A stretch of 23,155 nt of DNA. Source: an uncultured Muribaculaceae bacterium (GTDB lineage: Bacteria; Bacteroidota; Bacteroidia; Bacteroidales; Muribaculaceae). Below, one piece after another: positions 1 through 7,441 of this stretch (position 1 is the stretch's first letter; every line of letters starts with the position of its first letter). Below the pieces are notes generated by a model. It was not told the origin of the DNA. It saw only the letters and a list, made by a program, of their open reading frames with translations, and made no database searches. A program made the position numbers and the translations under genes. The stretch spans positions 4,518-27,672 of the forward strand of contig CAJTQH010000011.1 in assembly GCA_910578305.1 (NCBI GenBank), read 5' to 3'.

Positions 1-857
1 TGTGGCTTGGGCCAATGGATTTCTACGATAGTGTGTGTCATGCGTTTTCCACCATATCTACCGGTGGATTTTCGACCTACGACAATAGTCTGGCGCACTT
101 CGGCTCGATTTATCTCACTCTTGTTGTGACGGTATTCATGTTTCTCGGGGGCACAAGCTTCGCATTGATATACAAGGCTCTGCATGGCGATGTCAGACCG
201 GTGTGGCGCAACGACGTATTTCGCTCCTATGTATATGTCGTAGTGGCTTTCTTTGTGATATTCGTAATAAGTATTGTGGCTCAGGGTAAAGTTACCGACT
301 GGAAATCGGTGACCATATATCCTCTGTTTCAGATTATCTCAACCATAACATCCACAGGCTTGTCGGTATGCGATTTTGAATCATGGGGATCGTTTGTGCT
401 GTCTCTTATATTTGTGCTCATGTTCTGCGGAGCATGTGCCGGATCTACAAGTGGTGGAGCTAAGCTCGACCGTATGTTGTTTTTGGTGAAGAATACGGGC
501 AACGAACTGTATCGTTGTGTCCACCCGAATGCAGTGAGAAGTGTCCGCATCAATGATAAGGTGGTGGCTCCTGATATTGTGTCGAAGGTGATAGCCTTCC
601 TATGCATATATGTGATAGTGATTATGGTGGGAGGTATTGTGCTTACAGCTATAGGTCTTCCGCTTATCGATGCCTTTTTCTCGGCATTTTCATGTGTGAG
701 CAATACGGGATTCGGTGCCGGTGTCACCGGCTATGGCGGTAGCTTCGATATTATTCCCGATGTAGGCAAGTGGGTGCTGTCGCTGCTCATGCTCATCGGT
801 CGTCTGGAATTGTTTACGGTGCTGATACTCTTCACCCCCGGATTCTGGCGTAAATGA
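1..857 (+). CDS. trkH: Trk-type potassium uptake transporter, membrane subunit TrkH (3' part)
   Basis: This is the potassium-translocating membrane subunit of a Trk system, which normally works with a cytoplasmic NAD-binding TrkA protein. The frame is already open at base 3, ahead of the first ATG at 15, so the gene starts outside the window; about 285 codons of a usual 480-500 are present. Three of the four selectivity-filter loops of the family are visible: STGGFS near the left edge, TSTGLS in the middle, and SNTGFGAG near the C-terminus. Each is followed by hydrophobic membrane segments. The SGGAK stretch with nearby basic residues and the ending GRLELFTVLILFTPGFWR are typical of TrkH. TrkA is not in the window and may lie upstream. 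tsaD follows after 40 AT-rich bases in which I see no terminator. The family call is firm; transport details are inferred from the family. Confidence 0.95.
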   Translation, partial: WLGPMDFYDSVCHAFSTISTGGFSTYDNSLAHFGSIYLTLVVTVFMFLGGTSFALIYKALHGDVRPVWRNDVFRSYVYVVVAFFVIFVISIVAQGKVTDWKSVTIYPLFQIISTITSTGLSVCDFESWGSFVLSLIFVLMFCGACAGSTSGGAKLDRMLFLVKNTGNELYRCVHPNAVRSVRINDKVVAPDIVSKVIAFLCIYVIVIMVGGIVLTAIGLPLIDAFFSAFSCVSNTGFGAGVTGYGGSFDIIPDVGKWVLSLLMLIGRLELFTVLILFTPGFWRK

Positions 858-897
858 TAGAGAGTGTATTATAATGATAAAAGATAGATAAAAAGAT

Positions 898-1914
898 ATG
901 AGTGTGACTATATTGGGTATTGAGTCTTCCTGCGACGACACGTCGGCCGCCGTGATCCGCGACGGGCTGCTTCTCAGCAATGTGATTGCATCGCAGAGTG
1001 TGCATGAAGAGTACGGCGGAGTAGTGCCGGAGCTGGCTTCACGTGCGCATCAGCAGAATATAGTGCCGGTGGTCAAGGCTGCTATAGACCGTGCTGGAAT
1101 TGATAAGCATGAACTTGATGCAATAGCGTTTACCCGTGGACCCGGATTGCTCGGCTCTCTTCTGGTAGGCACTTCGTTTGCCAAGGGAATGTCGCTCGGA
1201 CTACGTGTGCCTATGGTCGATGTCAATCATCTTCATGGTCATGTACTGTCGCATTTCATACGCCGTGAGCCTGATGATAAGGTGCCTGAATACCCTTTTC
1301 TGACATTGCTTGTGTCGGGAGGCAACAGCCAGCTTATACTCGTGCGTGACTACAACGATATGGAGATTCTCGGTGCCACTATCGACGATGCTGCAGGAGA
1401 AGCTTTCGACAAATGCGCAAAGGTGATGGGGTTGCCATATCCCGGTGGACCGCATATCGACCGACTGGCAGCCGAGGGCGATGCTTCGCGTTTTCGTTTT
1501 GCCAAGCCTCACATTCCTGGACTTGACTATAGTTTTTCTGGTCTTAAGACATCGTTTCTATACACTCTGCGCGATGCCGTGAAGTCTGATCCGGGTTTTA
1601 TAGAGTCAAACCGTGCCGATCTTGCCGCGTCGCTTCAGCGTACCATCATAGAGATTCTTATGGATAAACTTGACAAGGCAGTGCGTCAGACCGGGGTTAC
1701 CACTGTGGCCATCGGAGGTGGAGTATCGGCCAATTCCGGCGTGCGCAAGGCTGTGGCCGATTATTGCGAGACCAATGGTCTGACGGCATTCATTCCTGAG
1801 CGAGTGTTTACTACCGACAATGCCGCAATGGTGGCGATAGCCGGATATTACAAGTATCTCGACAAACGGTTTTGCGGCTATGATGAAGTGCCTTTTGCAC
1901 GAGTCATAGTATAG
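898..1914 (+). CDS. tsaD: tRNA N6-threonylcarbamoyladenosine transferase TsaD
   Basis: TsaD transfers the threonylcarbamoyl group onto A37 of ANN-decoding tRNAs (t6A synthesis), in the cytoplasm, with TsaB and TsaE. The 338-residue length is normal. Family landmarks are all present. They include the N-terminal ASKHA nucleotide-binding start (GIESSCDDTS) and the VVPELASRAH segment. The metal-binding histidines are in NHLHGH (H111 and H115). Others are LVSGGNSQL, GEAFDKCAK, FSGLKTSF and IGGGVSANS, and the last metal ligand is D307 in TTDNAAM. The ATG at 898 places the conserved start two residues before the first beta strand, as is usual. It lies between trkH and cinA on the same strand with gaps of 40 and 29 bp, so cotranscription is likely. 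The partners TsaB and TsaE are not in the window. Confidence 0.98.
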   Translation: MSVTILGIESSCDDTSAAVIRDGLLLSNVIASQSVHEEYGGVVPELASRAHQQNIVPVVKAAIDRAGIDKHELDAIAFTRGPGLLGSLLVGTSFAKGMSLGLRVPMVDVNHLHGHVLSHFIRREPDDKVPEYPFLTLLVSGGNSQLILVRDYNDMEILGATIDDAAGEAFDKCAKVMGLPYPGGPHIDRLAAEGDASRFRFAKPHIPGLDYSFSGLKTSFLYTLRDAVKSDPGFIESNRADLAASLQRTIIEILMDKLDKAVRQTGVTTVAIGGGVSANSGVRKAVADYCETNGLTAFIPERVFTTDNAAMVAIAGYYKYLDKRFCGYDEVPFARVIV

Positions 1915-1943
1915 CGATTATACAATAATGATAATAATACGTT

Positions 1944-3194
1944 ATGGATGTATCGGTCATAGTGATTGGTGATGAACTGCTCATAGGGCAGGTTACAGAT
2001 ACCAACAGTGGATTCATAGCCCGTCACATTGCCCCATATGGATGGCAGGTGCGGGAAGTGTTTGTTATTCCCGACGAGCGTGAGGCTATACTATCGGCCA
2101 TTGACCAAGCCATGGCTCATTCGCGTGTGGTACTCACTACAGGTGGCCTTGGCCCGACTAAAGACGATATCACCAAAGAGGCTCTGTGCGGTTATTTCGG
2201 AGGCGAGATGCGCATGGTGGACTCTGTGCTCGACAATGTGAAGGAGATATTCCGCAAGCGTGGATTGCAGCTCAATGATCTCACCGCCATGCAGGCCATG
2301 GTGCCTACTTCGGCACGTGTGATCCAGAACCGTGTCGGCACGGCTCCGATCATGTGGTTTGACGACAATGTGCGTGAGCGTGTGCTCGTGGCCATGCCCG
2401 GGGTGCCTTTTGAAACATCCGAGATGTTTGTTTCGGAAGTGTTCCCGCAATTGCTCCGTAAGTTTGCGTCCGATGTGGCGGTAGAGCATCGGACTGTAAT
2501 GGTGGAGGGTATCAGCGAATCCGATCTGGCCACACGTCTTGAGCCATGGGAGTCGGCTCTTCCGCCATACATCCATCTGGCCTATCTTCCGACGCCGGGA
2601 CTGATACGTCTGCGTATAGACGGGCGTCATACCGATGCCGCGTTTCTACGTTCCGAGGTCGAACGCTACACTGCGGAACTTATAGGGCTGTGTGGCGACA
2701 GATTCCTGTATTCCGGCTACCGTACTCCTGCTGAAATACTGCTGGAGCGACTGACGGAACAAAATCTCACGGTAGCCACGGCAGAGAGCTGCACGGGAGG
2801 CAACATAGCACATCTCATAACTTCTGTACCTGGAAGCTCGGCTGCAATGCTTGGTGGAGTGGTGGCTTATAGCAATGATGTCAAGCAACGGATTCTTGGT
2901 GTGTTGTCACATGATATTGATGAGTTTGGAGCTGTGAGCATTCCGGTTGTGGAGCAGATGGCTGAAGGCGTGCGACGTGCCACCGGTGCCGATGTATCCA
3001 TGGCTACGAGCGGCATTGCCGGGCCGGGTGGCGGAAGTGCCGAGAAGCCTGTAGGTACGGTGTGCATAGCCGTATCCACACCTCGCGGCACGGTAAGCCA
3101 TACTTATCGTTTTCCCGGTTCGCGCGAACGTGTGATCGACAGGGCTTCTGTCACTGCTATAATAATGGCTGTGCGTAATCTTCAGCATAAGTAG
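1944..3194 (+). CDS. cinA: CinA family protein (nicotinamide-nucleotide amidase with N-terminal molybdopterin-binding-like domain)
   Basis: CinA recycles NAD breakdown products: the C-terminal PncC domain deamidates nicotinamide mononucleotide, and the N-terminal COG1058 domain acts as an ADP-ribose pyrophosphatase in studied members. Both domains are present in 416 residues, the usual full-length form. The N-terminal part shows VIGDELLIGQ, TTGGLGPTKDD and MPGVPFE. The C-terminal part shows TAESCTGG, with S282 as the expected catalytic serine, followed by GGVVAYSNDVK and ATSGIAGPGGG. The name comes from competence-induced genes in other bacteria; nothing here suggests a competence role. The gene sits 29 bp after tsaD and 7 bp before the zinc-ribbon gene, consistent with an operon. 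The start at 1944 gives the standard short lead into the first strand. The assignment is secure, the exact biochemical balance of the two domains is not visible from sequence. Confidence 0.96.
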   Translation: MDVSVIVIGDELLIGQVTDTNSGFIARHIAPYGWQVREVFVIPDEREAILSAIDQAMAHSRVVLTTGGLGPTKDDITKEALCGYFGGEMRMVDSVLDNVKEIFRKRGLQLNDLTAMQAMVPTSARVIQNRVGTAPIMWFDDNVRERVLVAMPGVPFETSEMFVSEVFPQLLRKFASDVAVEHRTVMVEGISESDLATRLEPWESALPPYIHLAYLPTPGLIRLRIDGRHTDAAFLRSEVERYTAELIGLCGDRFLYSGYRTPAEILLERLTEQNLTVATAESCTGGNIAHLITSVPGSSAAMLGGVVAYSNDVKQRILGVLSHDIDEFGAVSIPVVEQMAEGVRRATGADVSMATSGIAGPGGGSAEKPVGTVCIAVSTPRGTVSHTYRFPGSRERVIDRASVTAIIMAVRNLQHK

Positions 3195-3201
3195 GTAGGG
3201 G

Positions 3202-3930
3202 ATGTCCGATATTATCAACGATGTGTTTAAGGCATATGGTGCCATTACCGGCAACCCGGAGGTGACGTCAGACCACTTTGACGACGGCTGTCATTGCCCG
3301 GTGTGCGGATCGGAAGTGACTCCCGACACGCAGAGATGTCCGAAATGTCATGAGATACTCATGCAGACCGACGAGCCTGATGCCGTGGAAATGGAGGCAG
3401 ATGAGGATGCCGTGGAGAAAAGTTATTCCGGATCCATGTGGTGGGTCTCGGTAGTGCTGGGCATTACACTGTTTTTCTCATTGCCAGGTGTGGTGCTTCA
3501 TTTCATGGATAGTGGATTTGAGCCTGTATATGTGGCCGCGTTGAGTGTCAGATGGCTGATAGCGGTGATCGCTGTAGTGGCCATAGTACGTAAAGGTGCT
3601 GTCTGCATATTCTGGAGCAAGGCATTTTTCTGGGTCATGCTTTTGAGATGTGCTATGAGTGTGGTGTATGGCTTTGTCCGTTACGATTGGCAGGACATGC
3701 TGTATGTAATCTCTGTAATCTCTGTATCGTCTGTCGCGGCCCTGTGGAGTGGGTTCTGGCTGTGGTATATCACCTGTGATGGAGTGGTGAAAAGAGAATT
3801 TCCTATTGTCAAGCGCTGCAGTTCGGTTATTGCGATAGTTCTTGTTGGCGTGGCTTTAGCTTGTGAAGTGTGTTATTTTATAGGATTGGCGGCCGGCAAC
3901 ACTTCCGCATATCTGACCGATATTCTGTAA
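3202..3930 (+). CDS. Zinc-ribbon membrane protein of unknown function
   Basis: I do not recognise this 242-residue protein. It has a short N-terminal zinc ribbon built from two CxxC knuckles (C32/C35 and C46/C49) ten residues apart, with an extra cysteine at 30. A strongly acidic linker follows (about 57-72). Then come five probable membrane segments at about 79-101, 109-129, 134-158, 166-190 and 208-233. The ribbon and acidic linker are probably cytoplasmic. No catalytic motif is evident in the membrane part. The start lies 7 bp after the cinA stop behind a G-rich stretch (TAGGGG), so it is probably cotranslated with cinA. It converges with the phosphohexomutase gene. Proteins of this build are common in Bacteroidota and often scaffold or sense something, but a function would be a guess. 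Confidence 0.85.
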   Translation: MSDIINDVFKAYGAITGNPEVTSDHFDDGCHCPVCGSEVTPDTQRCPKCHEILMQTDEPDAVEMEADEDAVEKSYSGSMWWVSVVLGITLFFSLPGVVLHFMDSGFEPVYVAALSVRWLIAVIAVVAIVRKGAVCIFWSKAFFWVMLLRCAMSVVYGFVRYDWQDMLYVISVISVSSVAALWSGFWLWYITCDGVVKREFPIVKRCSSVIAIVLVGVALACEVCYFIGLAAGNTSAYLTDIL

Positions 3931-3941
3931 ATATATTACGA

Positions 3942-3981
3942 CAAAAAAATAAGAATGAGGCGACCATGTGGCCGCCTCATT
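3942..3981 (-). terminator. Intrinsic terminator of the phosphohexomutase gene, possibly bidirectional
   Basis: Bases 3954-3965 (AATGAGGCGACC) pair with 3970-3981 (GGCCGCCTCATT) around the loop ATGT. The one imperfect pair becomes a G-U wobble only in minus-strand RNA, and the seven-T run after the hairpin (3949-3943) is also on the minus strand. It therefore ends the phosphohexomutase transcript. The convergent zinc-ribbon gene stops 23 bp away and may use the same stem, though the plus side has no T run. Confidence 0.85.
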
Positions 3982-3982
3982 G

Positions 3983-3994
3983 GTTATTAATAAC
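3983..3994. repeat. Perfect 12-bp palindrome GTTATTAATAAC in the phosphohexomutase 3' leader-to-terminator gap
   Basis: The palindrome sits between the phosphohexomutase stop (4026) and its terminator (3954-3981). The 22 bases next to the stop (4007-4028) are almost pure TTG/TTA triplets. Both could be incidental low-complexity sequence. Confidence 0.35.
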
Positions 3995-4025
3995 TCTTGC
4001 CGGAGTTTTGTTGTTATTGTTGTTG

Positions 4026-5780
4026 TTATGCTATGCCCAGATCTTTCTTCACAGCTTCAATCTTGACCAGGGCGTCAGCGTTGGCCTTGTCGTAGTCAGC
4101 GGCTGTGGTCATTGTGCCGTGAACTTCAATGTAGAATTTGATCTTGGGCTCGGTGCCTGACGGACGTACCGAAACTTTGGTTCCGTCGGCGGTGAAATAC
4201 TGGAGCACGTTGGATGTGGTAGGCATATCCATCTTGGTTACAGTACCGGTAGTGGTGTCGGTAAGATTGAGTGAATCATAGTCCTTCACTGTCACCACGT
4301 CGCTGCCTCCGAGCTGCTTGGGAGGATTGGCACGGAATTCACGCATCATAGCCTGAATCTCTTCTGCACCCTTCTTGCCTTGACGTACCACAGAGATTCC
4401 TTCTTCGTGAGAGTATCCGTACTTGATATAGATATCCTGAAGCATCTGGAGGAAGTCCATGCCTTTGTCCTTGGCCCATGCTGCGGCTTCGGCCATGAGA
4501 GATATTGCTGATACAGCATCTTTGTCGCGGCAGAAATCTTCGGCAAGGAAGCCGTAGCTTTCTTCGCCGCCACCGAGATAGCGTGATGTTTCTTCGTTAT
4601 TGCGGATCACAGCTGCGATCCATTTGAAACCTGTATAGCAGTCAAACATGCGTATGTTGTTTTTGTCTGCTATGGATTTGATGGTTTCAGTGGTCACGAT
4701 AGTCTTTACGATATATTCGTTGCCTTTAAGCAGTCCGAGTTCGGCATTGCGGGTCATGATGTAGTTGAGAAGTATCATCACGATCTGGTTGCCGTTGATG
4801 AGCACATATTCGCCCTTGTTGTCTCGCAGTACACAGCCTATGCGGTCGGCATCAGGATCTGATGCCATGACCAGATCGGCACCTACTTCCTTGGCTTTGG
4901 CAATAGCCATGGCCATTGCTGAGGGAACTTCGGGGTTAGGTGAGGCTACGGTGGGGAAATCTCCTGAAGGAATGTCCTGTTCAGGTACGTGGATTATATT
5001 TTCAAATCCGAAATTCTTGAGCGAATCGGGAATAAGTTTCACTCCCGTACCGTGGATAGGGGTGTATACTATCTTGAGATCTTTATGACGCTCGATAGCT
5101 TCTGGGCTAAGCGAAAGTTCTTTGATTGCCTTGAGGAAAGCTTGGTCGATCTCTTCGCCAATGATCTGGATCTTGGACTTGTCGCCCTGGAATTTAATGG
5201 CTTCGGCTCCCTTGATGAGATTTACATGATTTATGATGTTGACATCGTGCGGAGCAATTATCTGAGCACCATCGGCCCAATATGCTTTGTAGCCGTTGTA
5301 TTCTTTGGGGTTGTGCGAGGCTGTGATGTTGACACCGCTCTGGCAGCCCAGTTTACGGATGGCGTAAGAAAGTTCGGGAGTGGGGCGGAAGTTGTCGAAA
5401 AGGTATACCTTAATGCCGTTGGCCGAGAACACATCGGCAACCACTTCAGCAAAGCGGCGGCTGTTGTTGCGCACATCATGACCTACTACTACCGAGATTT
5501 CGGGCAGATCGGCAAATGCTTCTTTAAGATAGTTGGCAAGACCCTGTGTAGCTGCACCCACGGTGTAGATGTTCATGCGGTTAGAACCAGCACCCATGAT
5601 GCCGCGCAGACCGCCTGTGCCGAATTCAAGATCTTTATAGAACGATTCGATAAGTTCGGTCTTGTCGGGGTTGTCGAGCATTCGCTTTACTTCTGTGCGG
5701 GTCTCGGCATCGTATGCATCTCCGAGCCATACTTGGGCTTTAGTGGTTACAGTCTGTAACAGTTCGTCGTTATTTTCCAT
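4026..5780 (-). CDS. Alpha-D-phosphohexomutase (phosphoglucomutase/phosphomannomutase, PgcA-like)
   Basis: The enzyme interconverts hexose 1- and 6-phosphates (glucose and/or mannose), feeding sugar nucleotide and glycogen synthesis. At 584 residues it matches the long bacterial form exemplified by Bacillus PgcA rather than the 450-residue AlgC/GlmM forms. The family's four signature loops are present in order. The phosphoserine loop is TASHNP, with S155 as the phosphorylated residue. The metal loop is DPDADRIG. The sugar-binding loop is GGEESYGF. The phosphate loop near the C-terminus is RPSGTEPKIKFY. The early GTGGLRGIMG segment is also typical. The ATG at 5780 is the only good start. It is a single-gene unit with a promoter at 5835-5866 and a terminator at 3942-3981. 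Glucose versus mannose preference cannot be decided from motifs alone, so no symbol is given. Confidence 0.95.
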   Translation of the reverse strand: MENNDELLQTVTTKAQVWLGDAYDAETRTEVKRMLDNPDKTELIESFYKDLEFGTGGLRGIMGAGSNRMNIYTVGAATQGLANYLKEAFADLPEISVVVGHDVRNNSRRFAEVVADVFSANGIKVYLFDNFRPTPELSYAIRKLGCQSGVNITASHNPKEYNGYKAYWADGAQIIAPHDVNIINHVNLIKGAEAIKFQGDKSKIQIIGEEIDQAFLKAIKELSLSPEAIERHKDLKIVYTPIHGTGVKLIPDSLKNFGFENIIHVPEQDIPSGDFPTVASPNPEVPSAMAMAIAKAKEVGADLVMASDPDADRIGCVLRDNKGEYVLINGNQIVMILLNYIMTRNAELGLLKGNEYIVKTIVTTETIKSIADKNNIRMFDCYTGFKWIAAVIRNNEETSRYLGGGEESYGFLAEDFCRDKDAVSAISLMAEAAAWAKDKGMDFLQMLQDIYIKYGYSHEEGISVVRQGKKGAEEIQAMMREFRANPPKQLGGSDVVTVKDYDSLNLTDTTTGTVTKMDMPTTSNVLQYFTADGTKVSVRPSGTEPKIKFYIEVHGTMTTAADYDKANADALVKIEAVKKDLGIA

Positions 5781-5834
5781 AATTTAAGGTATGTGTTTAT
5801 TTATACTTGAAATTTTCCATATTATATACGAAAG

Positions 5835-5866
5835 CAAATTTACATTATTAATATCGGATAAACAAG
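5835..5866 (-). promoter_or_regulatory. Bacteroidota-type promoter for the phosphohexomutase gene
   Basis: Read on the minus strand, TAAATTTG (5842-5835) matches the -7 consensus TAnnTTTG exactly. A CTTG (5866-5863) lies 20 bases upstream, where the -33 TTTG box is expected. The predicted transcription start is roughly 5828, leaving a 5' leader of about 50 bases before the ATG at 5780. Confidence 0.7.
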
Positions 5867-5931
5867 CAACGGTAGCATTTTAATTGATAGCATCTGTTAA
5901 AAAATGCCTTTCAGACAATTTTGACAGGATT

Positions 5932-5970
5932 AAAAAAAATATCCGGACAGAAATTGCTTTCTGCCCGGAT
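5932..5970 (-). terminator. Intrinsic terminator of the OmpA-family gene
   Basis: Bases 5941-5953 (ATCCGGACAGAAA) pair with 5958-5970 (TTTCTGCCCGGAT) around TTGC, 13 pairs with one G-U wobble in minus-strand RNA. On that strand the stem is followed by a run of eight T (5939-5932). It lies about 45 bases after the OmpA stop codon, a classic factor-independent terminator. Confidence 0.92.
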
Positions 5971-6014
5971 GTGGGTTTGTGTATTTGGTTTTAACAGTCA
6001 GGTATTATTGGCTG

Positions 6015-7229
6015 TTACGGCTGTACGAAGATTACTATGCGGTTCCAGTTGTTTTCGGTATAAGGCTGGGTTGCGCTGCCGAAAGCTTTGGTGGAAAGGC
6101 GGTCGGCACTGATACCATAGGTGTTGACCATCACATCTTTCACTGCGTCGGCGCGACGCTGAGAGAGGTTCATGTTATAGTCGGCTGTACCTGTGTCTTC
6201 GTCGGCATAACCCTGGATGGTTACAGTTGCCTCCGGATTGGCTTTCATCCATTGAGCCACATTGTATACATTGACCATTTCTTCGTCAGAGATTGCAGAA
6301 GAGTTGATCTTGAAGCGAACGGATGCGAGCATAGGAGTTTCCACGGTTATGGTCTCTGTTTCGGTTACTTCTGGGCAAGGGAGTTGAGCGTTTGCGGCTG
6401 CGAGAGCTGCTTCTGTGGCGGCAAGTTCACCGCGGAGATCGTTGACCTGACCGTTGAGCTGGTTGATATAGCCAAGGTAATCGCATGGATTGTAAGAATC
6501 GAATTTACGTCCGCCTATAGTGAAGCTCAGACCGCCTATGGCTGTGATATTTGCTTCGATAGGATCGCCTTCCACATAATTGTTGAAGTTGTCACCATAG
6601 AATTGTGCGCGAGCTTCAGCGAAGAAGTCGACATATTTGCACAGACGGAAACGAAGCTGGAAACCAACTGATACAGGGAGAGTCCATTGGCGTCTGTGTA
6701 TGCCATCGTGTTGCTTTCTGTAGTCATTGCCGGGGAATCCTTCGAAATCCCAGGTGTAAGTTCCGCCTATACCTACAAACGGAATGAATGAGAACACACG
6801 CTCTGGGTTAACGCCGCAAATTGATGATGTCATGTCCCACATAAGGTCGGCATTGGCAGTGGCCATACGGGCTTTATTCTTTTCCTGGAAGTCCCAGCGC
6901 ATTTTGCCATACATACCAGAGAGGCGGAAGCCTAAATATGGGCTGAACCAGTGGCCGAAGCCTAAATTGTATACTGCTGAAACACGGCGTTCAGGATCGC
7001 CAAGGCTCTGTGGGAGTTCTCTTTCAACAAATGGTACTTGTACGCCGGCTCCTAACTGAATAAACCAGTTGTCGCGCCACGAGGATGAGTAGTTGGTCTT
7101 GCACTCAACGGTCTGTTCGATAGCAACTGTGGTTTCTTCCACTACCACTGCGTCCTGTGCCAGTGCATTGCCGGATGCGAAAAGCATACAACCTAATGCG
7201 GCAGATGCAAAAAAGTAATTAGTCTTCAT
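6015..7229 (-). CDS. OmpA-family outer membrane porin with peptidoglycan-binding C-terminal domain
   Basis: This is a 404-residue outer membrane protein that anchors the outer membrane to peptidoglycan. It has a clear signal peptide (residues 1-24, cleavage after ALA). A beta-strand-rich barrel region of about 240 residues with many aromatic-ended segments follows. A short coiled-coil-like linker (INQLNGQVNDLRGELAATEA) comes next, then an OmpA_C domain from about residue 300 to the end. In that domain the peptidoglycan contacts are visible as the aspartates of GYADEDTG and the arginines of LSQRRADAV, and it ends NRIVIFVQP. A cysteine at position 14 lies inside the signal core, but the preceding residues do not make a proper lipobox. 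The gene is monocistronic, with a terminator at 5932-5970. I could not find an exact TAnnTTTG promoter element in the 7230-7393 region. Confidence 0.93.
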   Translation of the reverse strand: MKTNYFFASAALGCMLFASGNALAQDAVVVEETTVAIEQTVECKTNYSSSWRDNWFIQLGAGVQVPFVERELPQSLGDPERRVSAVYNLGFGHWFSPYLGFRLSGMYGKMRWDFQEKNKARMATANADLMWDMTSSICGVNPERVFSFIPFVGIGGTYTWDFEGFPGNDYRKQHDGIHRRQWTLPVSVGFQLRFRLCKYVDFFAEARAQFYGDNFNNYVEGDPIEANITAIGGLSFTIGGRKFDSYNPCDYLGYINQLNGQVNDLRGELAATEAALAAANAQLPCPEVTETETITVETPMLASVRFKINSSAISDEEMVNVYNVAQWMKANPEATVTIQGYADEDTGTADYNMNLSQRRADAVKDVMVNTYGISADRLSTKAFGSATQPYTENNWNRIVIFVQP

Positions 7230-7380
7230 TCTCTCGTAAATTTTTGTGAAACAATTTGTATTTGATATGATATTTAGTCGTGAATTTTATTCTTCTTTAG
7301 AAGTTTGTCTGTGTTTGTGTGGTGTATTTACGTTTTTATAACATGGTGCAGTAAAATTTTGTTCTTTGCCGTGTAGCATT

Positions 7381-7413
7381 TTTTTACAAAATCATGTATT
7401 TTCACTATCTTTG
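7381..7413 (+). promoter_or_regulatory. Promoter of the dxr operon
   Basis: TATCTTTG at 7406-7413 is an exact match to the Bacteroidota -7 consensus TAnnTTTG. The -33 position falls in a T-rich stretch (7379-7385) rather than a perfect TTTG. Transcription should begin near 7420, which puts the ATG at 7394 upstream of the transcript. That decides the dxr start in favour of the GTG at 7442. Confidence 0.75.
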
Positions 7414-7441
7414 CACAATAATAATATACTATTCGCACGAA

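Noticed and set aside
4989..5759. 256-codon open frame on the plus strand
   Set aside because: It is antisense to the phosphohexomutase gene, which carries all four active-site loops.
5979..6671. 230-codon open frame on the plus strand
   Set aside because: It is antisense to the OmpA-family gene and crosses that gene's 3' end; no family resemblance.
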